This document shows positions 12,401-21,585 of a stretch of 64,000 bases of DNA, piece by piece. The stretch is taken from assembly GCA_031213475.1 (NCBI GenBank), contig JARUPZ010000002.1, positions 1,426,001 to 1,490,000 on the forward strand. The letters run 5' to 3'. The notes under the pieces are model-generated. The model ran no database searches. It had not been told where the DNA came from and saw only the letters and a list, made by a program, of their open reading frames with translations. A program made the position numbers and the translations under genes. This DNA is from Nereocystis luetkeana (Eukaryota; Sar; Phaeophyceae; Laminariales; Laminariaceae). The first letter of the stretch is position 1. The number at the start of each line of letters is the position of its first letter.

Positions 12401-15400
12401 CTGTTATGGCGGCAGTAGCTCCTATTGTGGCGGCAATAGCTCCTATCACGGCGGTAGTAGCTCCTACCACGGTGGCAGCAGCTCCTACTTTGGCGGCAGT
12501 AGCTCCTATTGTGGCGGTAGTAGCTCCTATCACGGCGGTAGTAGCTCCTGTTATGGCGGCAGTAGCTCCTATTGTGGCGGCAGTAGCTCCTATCACGGCG
12601 GTAGTAGCTCCTGTTATGGCGGCAGTAGCTCCTATTACGGCGGCAGTAGCTCCTATCACGGCGGTAGTAGCTCCTATTATGACGGCAGTAGCTCCTATGT
12701 CGGCGGCAGTAGCTCCGATTCCGACGGCAGTAGCTCTTGTTGCGGCGGCAGAGAGTATCGCCGTCGCTTTTTTGCCGCTCCACGCTGAACTAAAGTGAGG
12801 CGCGCTGGCCAGTGCGCTCCGGCGGGCGTCTTTTCGTGTCTCTCGGCATTGCTGCGTGCGCGCATTTTCATGGTTGAGCTCTCTCTATTTCTCAGGGTGC
12901 TTCGGCGTTGTTTTTTCTCCGCCTCAACGGTCGTTTGATGCCTCCCCCCCCCCCCCCCCCCCCCTCCTCACGGCGCTTCGCGCTTGGTGCAAGCAGTGTC
13001 GGCCTGGTCGGTGAAAACCCGACGTGCTCCGTCCCGGCATTGTAGGGATGCGAAGGTCTATGGTCATATGACTACGGCCATGAATGACATGAAAACTCCC
13101 CCCGACCTCTATATTTTATATCTGGTATATATAGGTTGGGTTGGCGTCGGTTGGCGACGATGCTGTAAAACTGTAAAACACGCCTCTCACTGCGTGAGCT
13201 CCTGTAGACCAGCGTACCGTTTTTTTCTCGTTTTTTTTTGGCGGTCACCACGGCTGGCGGTCGAGTTAGACCATTTGTGCGGGGAGAACATTAAGTCCGC
13301 ACAAGGGGGGTGATCGTACCACGTATTGTGTATATGGTAAGGCACCCACCACGCAGTTACATAGTACTCCCGTTGCTGTCTCTGGAAGTGGCCACACCAG
13401 AAAAATAAATCAATTAATTGACGCTGTCATCCATATGCAAGATACTCCGCCTCAAAAACGGTTCTTAGTAGGATGCAGCTCACCCTTCATGCAACTCGCC
13501 GGACACCTCACGGCTCTCGCGCTTGGTTGGGGCAAGCAATGTCTGCCTGGTCGGTGAAAACCGGACATGCTCCGTCCCGACATTGTAGGGATGCGAGTGT
13601 CTATGGTCATACGACCACGGCCATGCATGAGATCGAGTACACCCCCCCCCCCCAACACCTCCCCCTCCCTGACCATGCATAACATCGAGTACAACCCCAC
13701 CCCCCCCCCCTCCCTCGTATTTCCTGACCCTGCCATACTCTCTCTTTACCCCGTACCCCCTCCCCCCGCCCCTCTTTAATGTCCCACAACCGTACTTTTT
13801 CTGAGACCCCTTATTTGAAGAGCTCCGTACGTCACCCGTCAATGAGCTTAAGACTTGGAGAACTTATGCAGGCTTGAACCGACTAACAACCCCATGGTCT
13901 AGGAGACGAAAAATATTGTGCAACAACACCTACGGGAAACACTGTATACACCCTATTTTGTCTCTTGCTCGTGCTCCCCTAACCCCCACTCCCCCCTCTC
14001 CCCACCCCCCCCCCCCTCGCCCGCTCCTTGCCTTCCAGGAAGAGTACAAGTTTTACGGCGTGTTTGACGGGCATTGCGGCACCCGCGCCGCCAAATTCAC
14101 CTCCCGCGCGCTGCACCTCAACCTCGACCTGTTCCTCAACGCACAAAAGTCCGACGACAGTTACGTCCACGGCCATGGTCACGGTCACGGTCACGGTCAA
14201 GGTCAAGGTCAAGGTCACGACCCCGGCGCCCTCCCCGACCGACACGCCTCCGTGGAGCGCGCTGTCCGCGCCGCGTTCCACAAGACCCAGAGGGATTTCC
14301 TGGACTTGGTGCAACACAGCGCTGGGGCAGGTAACGCTTCTGGTGCGGCTAGCGTGGCCAATGGAGCTGCGGGAGCTGCGGGAGCTGCGGGAGCTGCGGG
14401 AGCTGCGGGAACCGCGGGAGCTGGCGGAGCTTTTATGCCTCAGAACGGTGACGGCGCCCCTCCGATTTATACCGCCGCGGATGTCATCGCGAGAGGCGCC
14501 GGGGGCGGAAGAGGAGCGGGGGGGGGCGGAAGAGGAGCGGGGGGGGGCGGGGGGGCGGGGGCGGGGGGGGCGGCGGTGGATGACAGCGGGACGACCGCTA
14601 CCGTTGCATTGGTTTACCCAGATGTGACGGTGATCGCTCATGTTGGGGACTCGAGGGCGGTGATGTGTTGCGATGACGCCGGCCGCGCCGTCGAGCTTAC
14701 CGAAGGTGACTCAGTCGGTGACTGCACTCGGTCGGTAGATCGAAAGGTCGATCTTTCCGTCCGTCGAGATTTCCGGTCTAGGCACGTATTTCGAGGACAA
14801 ACAGAGGACGTAACTCGGGCGTCCCAGGTGCCAGGCGCGGTCGCAGGCGTATAGGCGCATATGCATATAGGGGAACAAAGAACGGGAGAGGTGATGTTCT
14901 GTTGGTGCAGTGCCGACGACGCCATAACTTCGGTAAGGTTCGCTCTGCTCCGGCTGGGTTTTTTTTTTCTCATACCTACATGAGAGCGTTTCTTTCTTGA
15001 AGAAGACATATATTCGCATAATTTTGGCGACCGTGAGATGCAGGGTCAGCCAATAGCCGTGGGGGGCGTACGTCAGCGATTGTGTTTGCATGGCTCCCAG
15101 ATCGATCCTGTGGTACGCTGTCTGCTCAATCTCCTATACCTGCACATCTTCCATCTTTCGGGAGATTCGTCGGAATTTTACGATTTTTTCATCGCAAGTT
15201 TCCTGAGTAACTTCTTCGAAAAGTTCCTTCGGATTTTTTTTTTCGGATTTTTCTTCGGAAGTTTCTCCGGATTTTTCTTCGGATTTGTTTTTGGTTCTCG
15301 GGTAGCTTTCCCTCACCTCACCCCCCCCCCCCCCCCCACCTCCCCCCCCGCGCCCCCTCCCCCTCCCCCTCCCCACCTTCATTCTTGCATGCGATTTTTC

Positions 15401-16257
15401 GCCTTTTTTTCGCCCCTCTTGGCATCGTTGCGGCTGCCGCGACAGACCACACGCCCTACAGCGCGGGAGAGCGCACGCGCGTGGAGGCTAACGGTGGCAC
15501 GGTGGAGCACAGGGGCGTCCTTCGCGTGAACGGGGAGCTTGCGGTGACGCGAACCATAGGCAACCGCCGCCTAAGCCGCGGTGGGGTGTTGTCCTCCGAG
15601 CCCGACGTGGTGTTCGTCTCCCACCGTGACAGCGGTAGTGGTGGTGGTGATGGTGGTGGTGATGGCGGTGGGGGTGGGAGGGGGGAGGGGGGTGGGGATA
15701 GGGGAGGGGGGGGTGGGGGGGTGCCCGGGGGCGGGGGTGGCGGTGGTAGAACTACGGCGTTCTACGGAAATTACCATCAGCGGAGGGATTCGTCCGGTCG
15801 TGATGACAACCTTGGGGTCGGTGGTGGTGGTGGTGGTGGTGGTGGTGGTGGGGGTGATGGGGGTGATGGGGGTGGTGGTGGTGGTGGTGGTGGTGGTGAT
15901 GATGACAGTGGTGGTGGCGGCAGTGGCAACATCAGCAGGGCGGCTTTCTTGGTGGTTGCCTCCGACGGGCTGTGGGACGTGGTGTCTAGCCAAGAGGCCG
16001 TCGACATGGTCAAAGAAGTTATCGCCGGTGCTTCCTACCTCCCGGGAGAAAAGGGAGACGTGGCAAGCGCAGCGCCAGGGCCGGGAAGGGGGACGAGGCA
16101 GGAGGAACAGCCGCCAGGGAGGGTGGCGAGAAGTTACGGTTTCTACGCTCCTTGGCAGGCGTTTCAGGTGGCGGCGACCGCGCTCACCCACGAGGCTTAC
16201 GTTCGAGGTAGCACCGACAATATCGGTGTGTGCGTGATCGACTTGCGGCATCACTGA
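421..16257 (+). CDS. Protein kinase - C2H2 zinc finger - PP2C phosphatase fusion (5' partial)
   Basis: A signalling protein with opposing activities in one chain. Exons read: 421-561, 1895-2500, 5680-5766, 7063-7169, 8416-8719, 9036-9172, 9883-10177, 10894-11012, 11522-11606, 14039-14705, 15446-16257. They total 3360 nt and keep frame at all ten junctions, including the phase-2 and phase-1 ones, with a TGA stop at 16255-16257. In-window residues 1-460 are a kinase domain from subdomain V on, 557-579 a C2H2 finger, and about 600-1119 PP2C. The kinase half matches, as I remember it, the plant PP2C-kinase proteins of the At3g63330/At3g63340 type, motif by motif through the C-lobe. In those plant proteins I recall the phosphatase lying N-terminal, so the order here would be reversed. 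Introns carry LINE and R1 repeats. Poly-Ala, Ser, Arg/Glu and Gly inserts sit between motifs. Exon borders rest on reading alone; no transcript was available. Confidence 0.85.
571..1012 (+). repeat. R1 interspersed repeat, long copy
   Basis: Begins at a poly(T) tract, then GGCGGTTACCACGGCTGG, TCCGCACAAGGGAAG, GGTTCTTAGCAGGATGCAGC and ends GATATCGAGGACACCCCCCC. It starts about 10 bases after the donor at 562. No coding potential recognised. Confidence 0.78.
1215..1400 (-). mobile_element. LINE 3'-end fragment
   Basis: Read on minus: ...GGAGCACCGTTCCTAC in reverse, then GGCAAGCAACAAATGAGTGC and a run of C. Matches the last ~180 bp of LINE copies A and B. It sits in the first in-window intron of the kinase gene. 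Confidence 0.75.
1686..1872 (+). mobile_element. LINE 3'-end fragment next to a 3' splice site
   Basis: Starts CACAGGCGGCGAAACAGGAA as in copy A and runs through ATGTTGGAGGTGTCCCTGTC to a poly(C) tail at 1861-1871. The acceptor of kinase exon 1895 follows only 22 bases later. Confidence 0.78.
2953..5290 (+). mobile_element. Non-LTR retrotransposon (LINE), degraded copy A
   Basis: 3169-3609 encodes the first half of a reverse transcriptase: SDPGNYKKMTLLNTVGKTFC, SEGQGGFRPSRICVDHVYTL and the motif-A segment FFLDVQKAYDKVGRNGLW. The frame then breaks. Near 3839 the active-site box reads FADGD, with the second Asp of FADD lost. Further fragments cover the LINE C-terminal part and a Cys-rich finger region, and a 3' end ending in poly(C) near 5290. 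It lies sense-oriented in the kinase gene intron 2501-5679 and is certainly inactive. Confidence 0.85.
3910..4014. mobile_element. TA-flanked 105-bp MITE, copy 1 (nested in LINE copy A)
   Basis: Terminal inverted repeats TTACGGGGGACCATAG and CTATGGCTCCCCGTAA, with TA on each side. It interrupts the LINE copy shortly after its reverse-transcriptase active-site region, so it arrived after the LINE. Confidence 0.8.
5428..5635. repeat. 21-bp minisatellite carrying CCAAT-box words
   Basis: About ten units of TCTGATTGGCTGGTGGTGGCG with variants. Each holds GATTGGCT, the inverse of AGCCAATC. It lies in kinase intron 2501-5679, ending about 45 bases before exon 5680. All three plus frames are open here, which is a repeat effect. 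Confidence 0.85.
5960..6990 (+). mobile_element. LINE copy B, 5'-truncated
   Basis: Matches the last part of copy A: a stretch beginning GACTCGCACCTTGACACTAG, a frame encoding GAVWEKVTKGRAGIRWDSVV-type sequence (6240-6450), the MCPCGK-type Cys motif near 6620, then the shared 3' end with a long poly(C) tail at 6977-6993. Sense-oriented in the kinase gene intron 5767-7062. Confidence 0.82.
8120..8185 (+). repeat. R1 3'-end scrap
   Basis: GGCATTGTGGGGGTGCGAGG, then GGCCATGCATGAGATGAGTA and CACC. Matches only the last ~65 bp of R1. Upstream of kinase exon 8416. Confidence 0.55.
8196..8292 (+). mobile_element. LINE 3'-end scrap with internal duplication
   Basis: TCTCGAAAGGATTGCGTGG is present twice in a row, followed by AAGGCAAGCAGCAAATGAGT, the LINE 3' terminus. 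No poly(C) run here. Upstream of kinase exon 8416. Confidence 0.7.
9718..9795 (+). mobile_element. LINE 3'-end scrap with poly(C)
   Basis: TCGAAAGGGAAGAGTGGTCC, then AAGGCAAGCAACAAATTGG and a run of C interrupted by G. The C-rich sequence continues to the acceptor of kinase exon 9883. Confidence 0.7.
10169..10953 (+). other. C2H2 zinc finger created across an intron junction
   Basis: Exon 9883-10177 ends with codons for Cys-Pro-Lys and exon 10894-11012 starts with Cys. Spliced, they give CPKCNRTFELWKSCYNH followed by VVGRKH, which is C-x2-C-x12-H-x5-H with Phe and Leu/Trp near the usual core positions. The finger lies between kinase and phosphatase and could bind nucleic acid or a protein partner. 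Both splice sites (AAG|GTATTT and GTCCAG|TGC) are phase 0, and the downstream junction into the PP2C exon also keeps frame. A chance C2H2 is possible but spacing and core residues fit the family well. Confidence 0.72.
10467..10597. repeat. 64-bp tandem duplication
   Basis: GATGATCGTGGCAGCTAGTG at 10467 recurs at 10531 with few changes, each followed by GGGCACATGAACCCTC. Intronic, between kinase-gene exons 9883-10177 and 10894-11012. Confidence 0.85.
11085..11340. repeat. Degenerate minisatellite (GCTGGTCGTTAGGTTGTCTTT)-like
   Basis: About twelve units of 20-24 bp with the core GCTGGTCGTTAG. Lies in the intron before the first PP2C exon (11522). Confidence 0.8.
11655..12185. repeat. Degenerate CATACAGCGC-type tandem array
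   Basis: Dozens of 10-11 bp units (CATACAGCGC, CATACAGCAC, CATACATCAC). Open frames across it encode only repeat peptides and are not called as genes. Intronic in the PP2C part. Confidence 0.82.
12300..12750. repeat. 21-bp minisatellite, about 21 units
   Basis: Unit GTAGCTCCTATCACGGCGGTA with variants. It is open in several frames and gives heptad peptides (AVVAPIT on plus, GATAAVI on minus). Same intron as the CATACAGCGC array. The long plus frame 11953-12798 is just these two repeats. Confidence 0.85.
12965..13100 (+). repeat. R1 repeat, 5'-truncated
   Basis: Starts CTCACGGCGCTTCGCGCTTG and ends GACATGAAAACTCCCCCC. Immediately followed by a longer R1 copy in the same orientation, in kinase-PP2C intron 11607-14038. 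Confidence 0.72.
13110..13710 (+). repeat. R1 repeat, near full length
   Basis: Starts near GGTTGGGTTGGCGTCGGTTG, passes GCTGTAAAAC, a T-rich tract, GCGGTCACCACGGCTGGC, then ends GAGATCGAGTACACCCCCCC with a partial repeat of the end (CATGCATAACATCGAGTAC) and more C. One of the two longest copies. Confidence 0.8.
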
Positions 16258-17555
16258 CCGATGAAATACGTGAGTCGGACACGGGCATTGACGAGCCATG
16301 CGCTTCTGAGGGGGAGAGGCGGGGTCATGAGGTGTCGTGAGCTAGGAGGTACTATTGATAGGAGTTTGTTTTTACCTGATAAGGGGGAGAGGCGAGGGGC
16401 GTTCTGGTGCTGTAAAACGTGTGTATCTCTCACCGGGAGTTTATTTATTTATTTTATTTTCGTCAAGGATGTAAGTAGTGCTGCTGCTACAAATAAGGAA
16501 GCGGGGGGGGGGGGAGCTGGGTTACAGGAAGTGGGGACGCGGGGAGTGGGGGGGAGGTGGGGGCCGGACCGCGTGCCGTGTATAGGACACGGGCGGGCAG
16601 AAACGATGGGATCCGGTGGAAATTGTGGATTGGTGCCTGCGGGCGGTGTCTTGTAAAAGTCCCCGCACCGGGCCGCGGAAGGGAGAGAGGGATTAGACGG
16701 AAGGCGGGGCGGTCGTGTAAAGGGAGACGCCACACTGCACCGTAGCAACATCCATGTTCGTCATTTCGACCGCTGCTGCTTCAGCGGCTGCTGCTCCTGC
16801 TAAGGGTGTTGGCGTTTGTTTTTTTGTCTCCAGTGCTGCTTCCTGAATTGGAGGGGTCAGACGTACAATAAATTAGTTTCGGATATAGAATACCCTGAGT
16901 ATACCCAGGGAAACCTGCGTATCTCTTTGGCCGGGAAAAACAACACACGTTTGGTCTATGATGTCAATATTACACGGTGCTTATATTTTTCGGTCATGGT
17001 GGTATTATGCTCGTAGTATTCCTACTAACAATATACCAGGTCTTCTACGGAGCAGTACCGGTGGGTGTTACGCAGTAGCAGTAAGAAAACTAGATTTGAG
17101 CGGGTGGGTTTGCCCTGAGCTATGTTGGGAGTCTCAAATAGTTTTATATGGCTTCTTCCTTCTCTATGAATAGTTGAAGAAGCAAAGCGGAGAGCATGTA
17201 GGAACAGAAAAAGTAGGGGCCCGTCTCTACCACAGTAGATAACGCCTCTCGTTGTGTCGGGGATAGGGGCTAGCGTTGTATCGCTTTTCCGTTCCCGACC
17301 CCGAGGAATACGGATGTTTCTTTGAGGCCTTTGAGGTATGACATGGTTTATTCGATAGCGGACATCGAGCTCCCTCCCTCCAAACCCCGTAACTTTCTTT
17401 TGTTGTTGCTTCCGCTGGTATTCGAGTGTCAGTAACTTGTTTTTTCGTGACGGCGTCGGGGTTACCATATGCGCCCTTTTCTATCATGTGGCTGGAATCG
17501 CGAGAGCCTAAGGTAGCATAAAGCGATGATAATCGAGGAGTAATCCCCCCCCCCC
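16258..17555. other. Spacer after the kinase-PP2C stop
   Basis: About 1.3 kb with no recognised gene. GCTGTAAAACGTGTGTATCT (16409) resembles the 5' part of R1. G-rich 16505-16560. No clear poly(A) signal was identified, so the 3' UTR end is unknown. Confidence 0.4.
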
Positions 17556-17820
17556 GGTGGTCTCCTGCTTGAATCTCGAACCTATATCGCAAGTAGGTAC
17601 GGTCGATATCGCGAGTTCGAGCCCCCCCCGAGATTGTATTTTTCTTGTGTAGAAATTGACAGCAGAAAGCGCGTAATAGCGCGTGTACGCACAATTTCGA
17701 TGCCATTCGACGAGAGAAGAAAATGCTGACCTCTTTGCGATAAATAGGAAGGCGTGCGCGGTAGTGGGGAGGGGGGGGGCACGCTCGCTATGTGACCCCG
17801 GATCTGAGTTACGAAAAGGA
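17556..17820 (+). repeat. tRNA-head SINE-like element, copy 1
   Basis: A box-like TGGTCTCCTGCTTG at 17558-17571 and B box-like GAGTTCGAGCC at 17613-17623, then a body with ATTTCGATGCCATTCGACGA and a shared 3' block GACCCCGGATCTGAGTTACG. The body and tail match the minus-strand copy at 61690. Confidence 0.6.
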
Positions 17821-18014
17821 GGGAGGTGGAGAAATAGAGAATATATATATTTAGATGGGACGGAAGAAAGAAAAAACGAAAATAAGGGAGATGACGAGTC
17901 CTAAATATGCGCGATAAAATCGAAGGCATTTGCCAAGGGGAAGCAGGGAAGACATCTGTGATCAAACGGCTTGTCCACAAGGTCGTTGGGCGTAAAATGT
18001 CCTGTATCTTGCTG

Positions 18015-18072
18015 TGCGTAGAAATATCTTGGGCGGTTTATTATATGCGTAGAAATATCTTGGGCGGTTAAT
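18015..18072. repeat. 27-bp direct duplication
   Basis: TGCGTAGAAATATCTTGGGC followed by GGTTTA occurs twice with 4 bases between. No other role seen. Confidence 0.8.
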
Positions 18073-18160
18073 ACCCCAGCACAACGTTTTTTTAGTCTTG
18101 GCCGTGATGGAACAGAAAACGCAGGAAACGGTACAGCAGTGGGCTTCCCGAGTTAACCCA

Positions 18161-18241
18161 TTTAGTACTGCAGTCTCGTTTTGGGACAGACCACTCAATT
18201 TCTAGGCAGTTTGCCCCCAAAACGGGACTGCGGTCCTAAAA
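18161..18241. mobile_element. Hairpin MITE, TTAA-type family, copy 2
   Basis: Arms TTTAGTACTGCAGTCTCGTT and AACGGGACTGCGGTCCTAAA. A TTAACCC lies directly on its left side, matching the mirror end GGGTTAA seen at other copies. Lies between the kinase-PP2C and NOL11-like genes. Confidence 0.7.
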
Positions 18242-18457
18242 GGGCTAAGAACACTCGAGATAAAAGAGTGTTCTGGAGCTAAGAGCGCTCTAAACGGCTC
18301 GTCCCATCTGTATACTAAAAAGCTACCAGGTAGGTGTGAATTACCCACCACCAGGTACAGATCGAAGCAATATGCAGCTACATATTAAGAGCGCCTGTTT
18401 CGACTTGTCATTGGGTGCTCTTAACTCGGGGTCCACACTGCTGTATCTCCATATATA

Positions 18458-18791
18458 TGGGGTTGTTGGGCCTTTACGGAAATTCTACCGTTCGCTGGCG
18501 TAAAAACAAGCCACCGGTTTACCGATTTATGGCGATGTGGCGGCTTATTGCGGACGATTTTGGACGTGGGGGTTCTTGGGCCTTGAGGGAAAATTCTACC
18601 GTTCACTGGCGTCAAAACACGCCACCGGTTTACCGTTTTATGGCGATGTGGCGGCTTATTGCGGACAATTTTGGACTAGGGGGTTGTTGGGCCTTAGGGC
18701 AAATTTCTACGGTTCACTGGCGTATACACAAGCCACCAGATTTTACCCTTTTATGGCGTTGTGGCGGCTTATTGCAGACAATTTTGGACTT
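18458..18791. repeat. Three tandem units of about 110 bp
   Basis: Each unit has GGGTTGTTGGGCCTT, TTCTACCGTTCACTGGCG, AAGCCACCGGTTTACCG, TATGGCGATGTGGCGGCTTA. Open frames crossing it repeat the same peptide and are not called as genes. Confidence 0.85.
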
Positions 18792-19027
18792 TTGCCTAGA
18801 AGACCACAGAGTAAACTATGAAACTTAGTAGGAACCACAGTTAGTAGTAAACAATGGAATATCATGTTCTACGCAAGACATCTGCATGCTGTCGGTGTGG
18901 CTTTGCGAGGGAGAGGCTTGGACTCCTGTCCAGTACCGAGCGACACTTCGCACGCTGTGCACGAGTGACCTCCCTCCTCAGAGAGAAAGGGACTGGAAGA
19001 AAGAGAGTGGGTGTCCGTCTCCAGCTT

Positions 19028-19206
19028 TCCTATTGGTCAACTTCTATAAAAAAATGAAAACATGATTGGTCAGCAAACCGAGTCATCCAATGAGATAGAA
19101 GGGGGAAACGGTGACGGCAGTTTTCCCATCTCCTATTGGTCAACTTGTTTTAAACGGAACTTTTCGATTGGGCGATAACGATGAATATATCGAATACATG
19201 ACGTCA
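19028..19206. promoter_or_regulatory. Cluster of CCAAT boxes and a CRE-type palindrome
   Basis: CCTATTGGTCAACTT occurs twice, with further ATTGG/CCAAT words between and after, then TGACGTCA at 19199-19206. Such clustering is typical of eukaryotic promoters (NF-Y and bZIP sites). No convincing gene starts on either side; the plus frame 19627-20307 is the nearest candidate. Confidence 0.35.
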
Positions 19207-19626
19207 TCCCAGGACTCTTGATGGCTGTTCTCCCTCTAATGCTCTCGTCGCTTCACTGGTTGCTGCTATCCTTCACCGTAGTCCTCGCATTAATGGCGTC
19301 ATCCGATTCACCCCCCTTTATGCTATTGCAAAACACATCCCAGTCTAATTCCAAGTAGTTGTTCCTCGAAATATAACCAAAGCACATGCAAAAAGGTCAA
19401 ATACGAGACGCGAAGCAAAGCCAAGTCAGGCACGGAAGAAAAAACAGCGCGAGCAGCGAAAAACACCCCGAGAGCTACCAATAGTGCTACTGCCGTATAC
19501 TCCTGCCCTCTGTCCCTCCCCCAATCCCCCGCAAAAAATGCAGGGTGCCCATTCGGAAAACCCGACCAACCTCCATCCGCGAGGCAAGCATCTCAAACCT
19601 CAAGCGCAGGCAAGACAAACAGGGAC

Positions 19627-20307
19627 ATGAGGGTCGATCTCCTAGCCTCACTTTTCCTTGTTTTTTTCCAGTCTTTTTTGCCCCGGAGAACTAAATTGAT
19701 GAAATATTGCCAAAACGGGGGGGGGGGGAGAGGTTCGCGGGCGAGGGGGTTACGATACAGATATCTGGACGTAGGCGAAAACAACCTCCGCCTCAATCCC
19801 ATACAAAACGCGTCTCGTCTACAAAGCAGGGGGTTTGAGCGGGCGCTTGACTGCTCAAGCTTCCGCGAGCGCACCTGCCCCCCCGTCTCCTCTCCGACCA
19901 AAAACGCCTCCAAAACGCCAACTTTTCCACCGACACGGAAGCATTGCGTACACGAGCACGAAGTTAAAATATTTCAACCCAAACTGCAGGGCTCCCCGCG
20001 AATCCACCGCGACACAACGCACACGCTAAAGCGCAACCGAACACCTCTCCCCTCCATCCCCCCCGCCGGCACAGCCTCCAAACGAAAAATATGGTCTTGG
20101 GCCCGCGCTCGCCCGGCTGACTCCACCGTGAATCGCTGCAGAGCAGAGCCCTTCCATAGACATTCATGCCGGCATCCACGCCCCCGCCTCCCCCCCCCCC
20201 CCCGACCAAAACCGCCTCTGTTCAATGTAACGCCGTTGACAATGCCGCGCCATCAAAAAAGGGGAAGCTGCGGCTTTTTGTACCTAGTCACCCCTAAGAC
20301 AAAATAG
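19627..20307 (+). CDS. Open frame of 226 codons, hypothetical, doubtful
   Basis: A plus-strand frame starting MRVDLLASLFLVFFQSFLP (a hydrophobic, signal-peptide-like start) and continuing with Arg/Pro-rich sequence. It lies about 420 bases after the CCAAT/CRE cluster. No family is recognised, the minus strand is also open in places, and GC-rich composition could leave it open by chance. Reported because the spacer has no better candidate. Confidence 0.2.
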   Translation: MRVDLLASLFLVFFQSFLPRRTKLMKYCQNGGGGRGSRARGLRYRYLDVGENNLRLNPIQNASRLQSRGFERALDCSSFRERTCPPVSSPTKNASKTPTFPPTRKHCVHEHEVKIFQPKLQGSPRIHRDTTHTLKRNRTPLPSIPPAGTASKRKIWSWARARPADSTVNRCRAEPFHRHSCRHPRPRLPPPPRPKPPLFNVTPLTMPRHQKRGSCGFLYLVTPKTK

Positions 20308-20559
20308 CGCAGGTGAAAAAAACGCAACAACCGACGTGTTTTACACACGTACCGTATGATATTACGCGGGAATTACTGTAGTGTTGGATCTCGGGTCGGA
20401 GGTATCGATGTAAAGAAGTATCCACTCTATCGATATATCAAAATTTAGACATACCGTATCCAACGCGATGTTCCTTCAATCCCATCCCTTGCATCGCCGT
20501 AGTTTATACCAGGTACGCCCATTCTGAACACGAAAAGCTCCGACATATCGACCACCGAA

Positions 20560-20830
20560 AATAGTATCGTATCGTATCGATTCTTCGTTTATCGGAATCG
20601 AACTCAATTCTCGTTCGACATCCAATATCACTCGATCCCGACATCGTTGGATATTGATTATTTGTTCGTTCCTATTATCGTTCGATGTCGAATATCGTTC
20701 GATGTCGAATATCGTTCGACATCGATTGTCGTGCGACATCGCCTAGCGTTTGATATCGAATATCATCCGATATCGATTATCGTGCGATCTCGGTTTTCGT
20801 TCGGCATTGCCTATCGTTCATCCATCACTA
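20560..20830. repeat. ATCG/TCGA-rich degenerate tandem region
   Basis: Repeats of TCGAATATCGTTCGATGTCG and TCGATATCG-like words, with local palindromes. Not coding in appearance. Confidence 0.7.
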
Positions 20831-21003
20831 ATGGGCAACACTTGGGCGCACGCTACCGACCGGCCTACCGACCGGTCGCGGATTTCGTTTCGTTTTACGC
20901 CGCACGAAAATAATAACCAGCCAATCACCGCCACCGCCAGACAAAGACATCGCGCCCTCCCCCCCTTTCACCCCTTCCCCTCTCCAAGATGTGGCGGCAA
21001 TGG

Positions 21004-21128
21004 CTAGAAACGGAGCACTCGCAGGGTAAAGAGGTCTCGCTTGGGGAGTCGCTTCGAGGCCGCGGACACCGCCGCTGCCGCTGCTGCTGCCGCGGCATGC
21101 TGCCTCCCGAGCTCATCCACGAGCGATC
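21004..21128 (-). other. Possible isolated minus-strand exon, weak
   Basis: A pyrimidine-rich stretch and AAAAG precede a frame RSLVDELGRQH, poly-Ala, KRLPKRDLFTLRVLRF and stop. It looks like the end of a protein but no upstream exons were found before the NOL11-like gene. The plus strand is open too. Confidence 0.2.
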
Positions 21129-21374
21129 GCACCTTTTCCGCAGCAGACGAAAATGAAGAGGAAAAAAAACATCCGACAGAACAAAAAATGGAATACAAAA
21201 AAACGGAAAAAAAGAGGAGAGTGCAAATATCGGTACCGTTAGACGTAAACCCCTTTAAAACAGGACGAGAACACGTACTACTAGTAGGAACTCGTACAGG
21301 ATAATTTTGCCGTGGCGTAAGGGTCAAGTTTATAGACGAAACAGCAAAAAACGAACGCCTGGGGAGGCGTCTAC

Positions 21375-21585
21375 ACAGGGAGGGAGGGGGAGGGGGGCGT
21401 GCTCGATAGGAGAGATGTACTCGATCTCATGCATGGCCGTAGTCATACGACCATAGACCCTCGCATCCCTACAAATGCCGGGACGTAGCATGCCGGGTTT
21501 TCACCGACCAGGCAGACATTGCTTGCACCAAGCGCGAAGCGCCGTGAGGAGCGAGTCGCATGAAGGGCGAGCTTCTTCTACTAAG
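21375..21585 (-). repeat. R1 repeat, 5'-truncated, minus
   Basis: On plus reads poly(G), GTACTCGATCTCATGCATGG, then CGCGAAGCGCCGTGAG, the reverse complement of the R1 3' third. Adjacent to a LINE 3' end at 21586. Confidence 0.72.

Larger units (their letters stand above)
11522..16257 (+). other. PP2C-type Ser/Thr phosphatase domain of the fusion
   Basis: Three exons carry the domain. Exon 11522-11606 has GRRSRIEDYHSI (the usual MED is IED; Glu and Asp kept). Exon 14039-14705 has FYGVFDGHCG and VTVIAHVGDSRAVMC. Exon 15446-16257 has DHTPYSAGERTRVEANGG, LAVTRTIGN, FLVVASDGLWDVV and STDNIGV. The metal-site acids of the family (ED, DGH, SDGLWD, DN) are present, so the phosphatase is predicted active. 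One oddity is IGN where most relatives have a GD pair. A Gly/Asp-rich insert of about 115 residues separates the RTIGN and SDG motifs, and another low-complexity insert (His/Gly, Ala, Gly) sits before the VGDSRA strand. Confidence 0.9.

Noticed and set aside
11953-12798. 281-codon plus-strand gene
   Set aside because: It is made only of the CATACAGCGC array and the 21-bp minisatellite inside a PP2C intron; other frames are open too.
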